Positions 5,840 to 9,956 of a DNA stretch of 9,956 nt are shown piece by piece. The DNA comes from an uncultured Oscillospiraceae bacterium (GTDB taxonomy: Bacteria; Bacillota_A; Clostridia; Oscillospirales; Oscillospiraceae), in the NCBI GenBank assembly GCA_947631675.1, contig CANRMG010000061.1:1-9956 (forward strand), in the 5' to 3' direction. Below the pieces are notes generated by a model. That model was not told the DNA's origin, searched no databases, and was given only the letters and a program-made list of their open reading frames with translations. Every line of letters begins with the position of its first letter. Position 1 is the stretch's first letter. A program made the translations under genes and the position numbers.

Positions 5840-5875
5840 AAAAAGAAAGGGGCGCGGTGGTGACCACCGCGCCCC
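5840..5875 (-). terminator. Rho-independent terminator of rplJL
   Basis: GGGGCGCGGTGG (5849-5860) and CCACCGCGCCCC (5864-5875) form a perfect 12-bp GC-rich stem with a 3-nt loop. On the minus strand it is followed by TTTCTTTTT. It lies about 20 bases past the rplL stop. Confidence 0.95.
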
Positions 5876-5896
5876 TTGGCAGATGAAGAAAAACTC

Positions 5897-6271
5897 TTAC
5901 TTGAGTTCCACTTTGGCGCCCACGTCCTCGAGACGCTTCTTCAACTCCTCGGCCTCTTCCTTGGAGACCTGCTCCTTGATGACGGCGGGGATGCCCTCGA
6001 CCTTCGCCTTGGCCTCGGCCAGGCCCAGGTTGGTGATGGCGCGCACTTCCTTGATGACCTTGATCTTCTCGGCGCCGAAGTCGGTCATGACCACGTCGAA
6101 CTCGGTCTTCTCTTCCACGGCGGGGCCGGCAGCGGCGGCAGCGGGAGCGGCCACAGCGGCGGCGGCGGAGACGCCGAACGCCTCCTCGATAGCATGTACG
6201 AGCTCAGCCAGGTCCAGCACGGACATAGCCTTGATCTCGTCGATCATAGCGGTAACTTTTTCGCTAGCCAT
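5897..6271 (-). CDS. rplL: 50S ribosomal protein bL12 (L7/L12)
   Basis: A 124-residue protein of standard bL12 length. It has an N-terminal dimerisation domain (1-33, [18 protein letters not shown]), an Ala/Pro-rich flexible hinge (about 35-53), and a C-terminal factor-binding domain with [20 protein letters not shown]. The C-terminal domain recruits GTPase factors to the ribosome stalk. The usual GLKEAK is GLAEAK here. The ATG has AAGGAG 8 nt upstream. It is 48 bp downstream of rplJ in the same operon and is followed by a strong terminator. rpoB does not follow, unlike the common rplJL-rpoBC order. Confidence 0.98.
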   Translation of the reverse strand: MASEKVTAMIDEIKAMSVLDLAELVHAIEEAFGVSAAAAVAAPAAAAAGPAVEEKTEFDVVMTDFGAEKIKVIKEVRAITNLGLAEAKAKVEGIPAVIKEQVSKEEAEELKKRLEDVGAKVELK

Positions 6272-6319
6272 TTTACTTTCTCCTTCTAAAAATGATAAGT
6301 GTTAGTTTTGGGTGCCGCT

Positions 6320-6856
6320 TCACTCGGCGGCGGGAGCCTCCTCGGCGGGGGCGGGAGCGCCGCCCTTCTGCTCCAGGACCTGTCCCAGGACGACGGCCAG
6401 GGACGTGATAGGAGCCAGCATGGTGCCGAGGACCTTGGAATACAGCGCGTCGCGGCTGGGCAGGGGAGCCAGTTCCGCCACCTCGGCGTCGGTGAGCACC
6501 TTGCCGTCCACGAAGACGCCCTTGATGGTGAACAGCTGACCCATCTTGTCGCTGAACTCGGTCAGCTCGTGGATGGGGACCAGGGGATCTTCAGCGCTGG
6601 TGGCCAGGCTGGTGGTGCCGTTGAGGTGGTCGTCCAGGCCGGACAGGCCGGTCTTGTCGAGGGCCAGGCGGGTCAGGGTGTTCTTCACCACCGTGTACTC
6701 CACGCCTTTCTCCCGCAGATCGCGGCGCAGCTCGGTGTCCTGGGCCACATTGATGCCCTTGTAGTCCACCAGCACGCCGCCCTCGGCCGCCTGCAGACGC
6801 TGGGCCAGAGCCTCCACGATGGCCTGCTTCTCGGTCAGAATCGCTTTGCTGGGCAT
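6320..6856 (-). CDS. rplJ: 50S ribosomal protein uL10
   Basis: A 178-residue protein typical of bacterial L10. The N-terminal rRNA-binding part contains KAILTEKQAIVEAL (4-17), GGVLVDYKGI (26-35) and EYTVVKNTLTRLAL (53-66). The C-terminal helix, to which L12 dimers attach, ends in an Ala/Glu/Pro-rich tail. The start is ATG at 6854-6856, matching the conserved MPS-K start of the family. AGGAGGTG is 13 nt upstream, longer than average. The in-frame start at 6916 would run through the leader terminator and SD and is rejected. The L10(L12)4 complex binds its own mRNA leader in bacteria, and an L10-type leader and attenuator are present here. Confidence 0.97.
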   Translation of the reverse strand: MPSKAILTEKQAIVEALAQRLQAAEGGVLVDYKGINVAQDTELRRDLREKGVEYTVVKNTLTRLALDKTGLSGLDDHLNGTTSLATSAEDPLVPIHELTEFSDKMGQLFTIKGVFVDGKVLTDAEVAELAPLPSRDALYSKVLGTMLAPITSLAVVLGQVLEQKGGAPAPAEEAPAAE

Positions 6857-6875
6857 GAGTTTCGTTTCACCTCCT

Positions 6876-6913
6876 GAAAAAGAAAAATGTCCTTGTCCAA
6901 AGAGACAACGACA
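6876..6913 (-). terminator. Attenuator terminator in the rplJ leader
   Basis: In the RNA, TGTCGTTGTC and GACAAGGACA (plus-strand 6913-6904 and 6897-6888) pair with one G-G mismatch around a 6-nt loop. The U-tract TTTTTCTTTTTC follows (6887-6876). The structure ends directly at the rplJ SD. Placed inside a leader, it would stop transcription before rplJ unless prevented. Confidence 0.75.
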
Positions 6914-6990
6914 CATAGAAACATCATGATCCTATTTGACGTCCTCGGCGGGACTTACGCCCGGTACGGGCAGCCAGCTGTCTTTGAACG
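6914..6990 (-). promoter_or_regulatory. L10-type ribosomal protein leader
   Basis: The transcribed leader of rplJ folds into a hairpin with stem GCCCG/CGGGC (6967-6971 and 6959-6963) and a second stem GTCC/GGAC with loop CGCCGA (6941-6954). The CCGAGG segment and the AAAGACAGCTGGCTG segment near the start resemble Rfam-type L10 leaders (recalled from family knowledge, not searched). This is the expected binding region for the L10(L12)4 complex. Confidence 0.7.
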
Positions 6991-6996
6991 GCAATT

Positions 6997-7025
6997 ATCC
7001 TACCAGAATTTTTTCCCGCTGTCAA
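6997..7025 (-). promoter_or_regulatory. Sigma-A promoter of rplJL
   Basis: On the minus strand, TTGACA (7020-7025) is followed by a 17-bp spacer and TAGGAT (6997-7002), with TGG before the -10 (extended -10). The predicted start is near 6990, giving a leader of about 135 nt. Confidence 0.8.
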
Positions 7026-7036
7026 GACTGTTTTTC

Positions 7037-7065
7037 ATTTTCTGTCGCCAAAGTCCGCTTGTCAA
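7037..7065 (-). promoter_or_regulatory. Possible second, upstream rplJL promoter
   Basis: On the minus strand, TTGACA (7060-7065) is followed by a 17-bp spacer and GAAAAT (7037-7042). The -35 is perfect and the -10 is weak (4 of 6). Its -35 shares bases with the -35 of the divergent promoter. Confidence 0.4.
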
Positions 7066-7087
7066 AGACAGAACGGCAATTTATAAT
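7059..7087 (+). promoter_or_regulatory. Sigma-A promoter of the YcdB/SLH gene
   Basis: On the plus strand, TTGTCA (7059-7064) is followed by a 17-bp spacer and TATAAT (7082-7087). The predicted start is near 7094, with a leader of about 62 nt before the ATG at 7156. Confidence 0.8.
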
Positions 7088-7155
7088 GAAAGCGTGGAAC
7101 ATTTCGCGCCAGGTTTCGTCTGAATGACAGACCGATGATGAAAGGAGCTATCCCG

Positions 7156-9375
7156 ATGAAACGAGTTTTTGCTTTGACGCTGTGTCTTGCCCTGGCCCTG
7201 GGGCTGGCCGCGCCCTGCCTGGCGGACGAGGAGCCGCAGCCGGAGGCGGTCATCGACGCGGCGGCCCAGGAGGAGCCGTCCGCGGCGGAGCAGACCCTGG
7301 ACGAGGGGCTGGCGGCGCTGACGCTCCAGGTCAAGCAGACGCTGGACATAGACGACGACTACGCGGACTTCTCCAGCGACTACTATGACGGGCCCAGCCC
7401 GCTGTGGAGCCTGTACTGGACGGATGAGGACCGGCAGCTGTCCGTGGAGGCGCGGCCCGACGGCACGGTGGTGAACATGTACCGCTGGCAGAGCAGCGGC
7501 CGGAACGAGCGCTTTTACGGCTTCGACCCCGCCTTCCCGGCCATATCCATGGACCAGGCCCGGGCCCAGGCGGAGGTGTGGTGCGGGAGGCTGTTCACCG
7601 GCGCGGAGAGCGGCCGGCTGGACGAGCAGCGCATCTACCTGGGCAGCGAGGGCTACTACCGCTTTGAGGGCACGGTGCTGAAAAACGGCCTGGACAGCCC
7701 TGTCACCTTCAGCATCGTTATAGACGGGTCCGGCATGACCAGCTTCTACCGCAGCGACCGGGACGGCTACGCGGGCGAACTGCCGGAGGCCGCCCAAGGC
7801 GACGAGGCCGGGGCGGAGGCGGCGCTGGCTGGGGCGGTGGAGCTGGAGCTGCGCTGGGTCTCCGACGGCGAGGGCGGCGCGCGGCTCATGTACGTGCCCG
7901 TGGGCGACAGGACCGTGGTGGACGCCTCCACCGGCGAGGCGGTGGACATGGACGCGCTGTACGAGGCCCTGGACGAGAAGGGCATGAGGTACGGCTATGA
8001 CACCATGGCGTCCGCCGAGGCCCCTGAGGCGGACGCCGCCATGGACGGCGGCGCGGTCCTGACGGACACGGAGCTGGCCTCCATCGAAAATTACGGCGAC
8101 GTGCTGGACCAGACGGCCGTCGACGAGACCCTCCGGGCCCTGGAGGCGCTGGGACTGGACGGGTTCGAGATGGTCCGGTGCTCCTACGCCATGGACAGCC
8201 AGACCGGGGACGTGACGGCCTCGGTGCGCTACACCGGGACCATGACGCGGGACTGCCTGTACGGCTTGTCGGCGGACGCCTTCGACCAGGCCGTGGACGC
8301 CGGACAGGACATGACCATCTATAAATACATCACCCTGAACGCCAAGACCGGCGCGCTGATGGATCTGTCCACCAGCTACCCCGTCTGGGAGCGGGAGGAG
8401 GACCAGCCGGACCTGGAGGAGCAGGCGGAGCTGGCGCTGCCCTTCGTGGAGCAGGTGCTCCCGGCACTGGCCGATCAGGTGGCCGGCTGCACCCTGAAGG
8501 GCTATGACGAGCGGGACGGCGTGGTGCTGGCCCAGGTGCGGGACGGGTATTTCTACCCGGACAACCGCATCGAGGTGCACGCGGACCCGGCCTCCGGCGT
8601 GGTGGACCAGCTCTGGTACGTCTGGGACGAGGACGTGGACTTCGGCCCGGCGGAGGACGTCGTCGACGCCGACGAGGCGCTGGAGGCCTACGTGGCCGCG
8701 CTGGACGTCACCCTGGGCTACGTGGCCTGGCCCATCGACGTGATGAAGGAGCCGGACGGCCCCTACGCCGACTGGCTGCGCTGGGGCTACACCTACGTGG
8801 AGGAGCTGCGCCTGGCGTACTACTACGCCGGCACGGACCAGGTCCGGGGCGTGGACGCCGTTACCGGCGAGGCGGCGCTGATCGCGGAGCGGGACGACGC
8901 GTTCGTATACGACGATCTGGACGGTGAGGAGAACGGGGAGGCCATCGAGCTGCTGGGCCTGGCGGGCGTGGGCTTTTCCGGCGGCAGCTTCCTGCCGGAG
9001 CAGGAGCTGACCGTGCGCGACGCGGCGCTGCTGTTGCTGCGGGCCGGGGGCAACTACGCCCCGGAGGACGACGACGAGAAGCTGGGCGGGCAGGCGATAT
9101 ACCAGGGGTTCCTCTCTGCCGGGGATTGGGACCCGGACGCCGCCGTCAGCCGCATCGCCTTTTTGCGGATGCTCGTCGGCCCGTCCCGGTACGGCTACGC
9201 CGTGCAGCTGGCCGGCGTGTGGGACGCGGGCTTTGACGATGTGGACGAAGCCGACGAGGCCGTGGCCGCCGTCGCCCGGGCCCTGGGCCTGGCGGACGGC
9301 GAAGAGCTGGAGCCGGACGAGACGCTGACCCGCTCCGACGCCGCGGCGCTGCTGTGCCGGTTCATGGAGCGGTAA
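7156..9375 (+). CDS. Secreted YcdB/YcdC-repeat protein with degenerate SLH repeats
   Basis: A 739-residue exported protein of unknown function. Residues 1-23 are a signal peptide (MKR, a Leu/Ala core, likely cleavage after CLA before DEE). The Pro before Cys21 argues against a lipobox. Two or more YcdB/YcdC- or PepSY-like units follow, marked by G-x-V-x-x-x-TG turns: VDASTGEAVDM (255-265), NAKTGALMDL (395-404), DPASGVVDQL (477-486) and DAVTGEAAL (567-575). The C-terminus holds three SLH-like units (about 590-632, 640-678, 692-738), e.g. FLPEQELTVRDAALLLLRAGG and LEPDETLTRSDAAALLCRFM, which in other proteins bind pyruvylated wall polymers. It is strongly acidic throughout. The start is ATG at 7156 (AAGGAG 8 nt upstream), not the ATG at 7135, which precedes the SD. 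It is monocistronic, with its own promoter and terminator. The repeat assignment is by pattern only. Confidence 0.85.
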   Translation: MKRVFALTLCLALALGLAAPCLADEEPQPEAVIDAAAQEEPSAAEQTLDEGLAALTLQVKQTLDIDDDYADFSSDYYDGPSPLWSLYWTDEDRQLSVEARPDGTVVNMYRWQSSGRNERFYGFDPAFPAISMDQARAQAEVWCGRLFTGAESGRLDEQRIYLGSEGYYRFEGTVLKNGLDSPVTFSIVIDGSGMTSFYRSDRDGYAGELPEAAQGDEAGAEAALAGAVELELRWVSDGEGGARLMYVPVGDRTVVDASTGEAVDMDALYEALDEKGMRYGYDTMASAEAPEADAAMDGGAVLTDTELASIENYGDVLDQTAVDETLRALEALGLDGFEMVRCSYAMDSQTGDVTASVRYTGTMTRDCLYGLSADAFDQAVDAGQDMTIYKYITLNAKTGALMDLSTSYPVWEREEDQPDLEEQAELALPFVEQVLPALADQVAGCTLKGYDERDGVVLAQVRDGYFYPDNRIEVHADPASGVVDQLWYVWDEDVDFGPAEDVVDADEALEAYVAALDVTLGYVAWPIDVMKEPDGPYADWLRWGYTYVEELRLAYYYAGTDQVRGVDAVTGEAALIAERDDAFVYDDLDGEENGEAIELLGLAGVGFSGGSFLPEQELTVRDAALLLLRAGGNYAPEDDDEKLGGQAIYQGFLSAGDWDPDAAVSRIAFLRMLVGPSRYGYAVQLAGVWDAGFDDVDEADEAVAAVARALGLADGEELEPDETLTRSDAAALLCRFMER

Positions 9376-9390
9376 GCGTAATGCGCAGAC

Positions 9391-9420
9391 AAAAGAAGCA
9401 GCCTTTTGGCTGCTTCTTTT
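9391..9420. terminator. Bidirectional terminator between the YcdB/SLH gene and the feo operon
   Basis: AAAAGAAGCAGCC (9391-9403) and GGCTGCTTCTTTT (9408-9420) form a perfect 13-bp stem around TTTT. An A-run before and a T-run after make it work on both strands: 16 bp past the stop at 9375 for the plus gene, and about 40 bp past the stop at 9461 for the minus genes. Confidence 0.95.
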
Positions 9421-9460
9421 GCTGTACATAAGGAGAGGTATATCTGATAAGGTGATGCGC

Positions 9461-9628
9461 TTATTTGTTTGTGCGGCAGGCGTGGGCGCAGTGGGCGCAG
9501 TCGCCGCCGCAGCCGCCTTTGCCCGCCTTCTTGTCCCGGCGCATGGCGCGTATCACGTCGATAACGCCCGCGATGATGCAGAGGCTCACCAAGATGTCGC
9601 CGCCGTAGAGGGCCAGAAAATGTCCCAT
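9461..9628 (-). CDS. FeoB-associated Cys-rich membrane protein
   Basis: A 55-residue protein with one N-terminal membrane segment (about 5-26, ALYGGDILVSLCIIAGVIDV), a basic stretch (RAMRRDKKAGK), and a C-terminal Cys/His cluster with C40, C44, C47 and C51 (CGGDCAHCAHAC). This is the pattern of the FeoB-associated Cys-rich family, which is often encoded just after feoB and may help ferrous iron passage or act in a FeoC-like role; its function is not established. The ATG lies 3 nt after the feoB stop (TGA-GAC-ATG), so translation is likely coupled. The SD (AGGGG) is within the feoB end. It is the last gene before the shared terminator. Confidence 0.9.
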   Translation of the reverse strand: MGHFLALYGGDILVSLCIIAGVIDVIRAMRRDKKAGKGGCGGDCAHCAHACRTNK

Positions 9629-9631
9629 GTC

Positions 9632-9956
9632 TCATGCCCCTGCGGAGACGCTGCGGGCGTTTTTTGCCGCGATGTGCGCCAGGTCCGGGGCCGGGCGGAA
9701 CAGCAGCCACAGCATCCCGGCCAGTACCAGGGCCGCCGCTATGGTGCCGATACCGAAGCCTGCGCCGGTAAAGAGCTGTCCGGCCTGGTAGACGATGAGG
9801 CTCACCGCGTAGGCAAAGCCGCACATCCAGCCGATGGCTGCCCAGGTCCACTTGCCGTTGTTCATCTCCCGGCGGATGGCGCCGATGGCCGCGAAGCAGG
9901 GGGCGCACAGCAGGTTGAAGATCATGAAGGAGTAGGCGGTGACGCCGGTGAAGGCC
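9632..9956 (-). CDS. feoB: Ferrous iron transport protein B, C-terminal part (cut by window edge)
   Basis: The last 107 codons or so of a polytopic membrane protein that enters from the right edge and ends at TGA (9632-9634). The visible part includes FTGVTAYSFMIFNLLCAPC, with a conserved Cys near the C-terminal membrane region. AAIGAIRREM, then WTWAAIGWMCGFAYAVSLIVYQ and a further helix (IAAALVLAGMLWLLF) follow. This is the gate/C-terminal helical region of FeoB, the GTP-driven ferrous iron importer of the inner membrane. The G domain and any FeoA gene lie outside the window. The directly following Cys-rich gene supports the assignment. Confidence 0.9.
   Translation of the reverse strand, partial: AFTGVTAYSFMIFNLLCAPCFAAIGAIRREMNNGKWTWAAIGWMCGFAYAVSLIVYQAGQLFTGAGFGIGTIAAALVLAGMLWLLFRPAPDLAHIAAKNARSVSAGA

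Noticed and set aside
7081..9429. A 782-codon minus-strand frame covering the whole wall-protein gene
   Set aside because: It is longer than the real gene but has no SD, a His/Gly/Val/Arg-rich composition typical of antisense frames in GC-rich genes, and would cross two promoters and a terminator. The plus frame has a signal peptide, SD and domain patterns.
9195..9908. A 237-codon minus-strand frame across the feo region and the end of the wall-protein gene
   Set aside because: It runs through the bidirectional terminator and conflicts with the FeoB and Cys-rich frames, both of which match known families.

Overview
The window looks like a chromosomal segment of a GC-rich, endospore-forming clostridium, most likely a gut Oscillospiraceae-type Firmicute. 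This is inferred from strong G/C preference at third codon positions, AGGAGG-type Shine-Dalgarno (SD) sites, consensus sigma-A promoters, two sporulation genes (a YtvI-like membrane protein and spoIIR), and a YcdB/S-layer-homology wall protein. No phylogenetic search was possible.

Layout, left to right. Positions 1-57 hold most of a tRNA-Gly(TCC), cut by the left edge, with its own promoter. Minus-strand genes follow: an AI-2E/YtvI-family membrane protein (115-1251) with its own sigma-A promoter, then spoIIR (1391-1975). Between spoIIR and ispE lies about 450 bp with a plausible small plus-strand transcription unit (a perfect -10 box, an SD, a 55-codon ORF or two mini-ORFs) that ends in a hairpin shared with ispE. 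Next come apgM (cofactor-independent phosphoglycerate mutase family) and ispE, translationally coupled by an ATGA overlap and led by an extended -10 promoter. A DUF1622-type membrane protein has a compact promoter with an inverted repeat around its -10 box and three evenly spaced direct repeats upstream. A GNAT acetyltransferase is separated from rplL by a 118-bp element built of five hairpins (MITE-like) and a strong terminator.

The rplJ-rplL operon (6856 to 5897) has a sigma-A promoter, an L10-type leader and an intrinsic terminator immediately before the rplJ SD, which fits L10(L12)4 autoregulation by attenuation. It is not flanked by rplK/rplA or rpoB. Divergently transcribed is a 739-residue secreted, very acidic protein with YcdB/YcdC-like repeats and degenerate SLH repeats. 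Its promoter -35 overlaps a second possible rplJ promoter. At the right edge, on the minus strand, are a 55-residue FeoB-associated Cys-rich membrane protein and the C-terminus of FeoB (cut by the edge), converging on the wall-protein gene at a bidirectional terminator.

Most of the window is housekeeping: translation, isoprenoid and glycolytic enzymes, sporulation and iron uptake. I found no clear new multi-gene system. The parts most worth checking are the plus-strand small unit at 2134-2430, the five-hairpin element at 5716-5833, and the regulatory architecture around rplJ and the DUF1622 gene. Several gene starts were moved to codons better supported by SD spacing.
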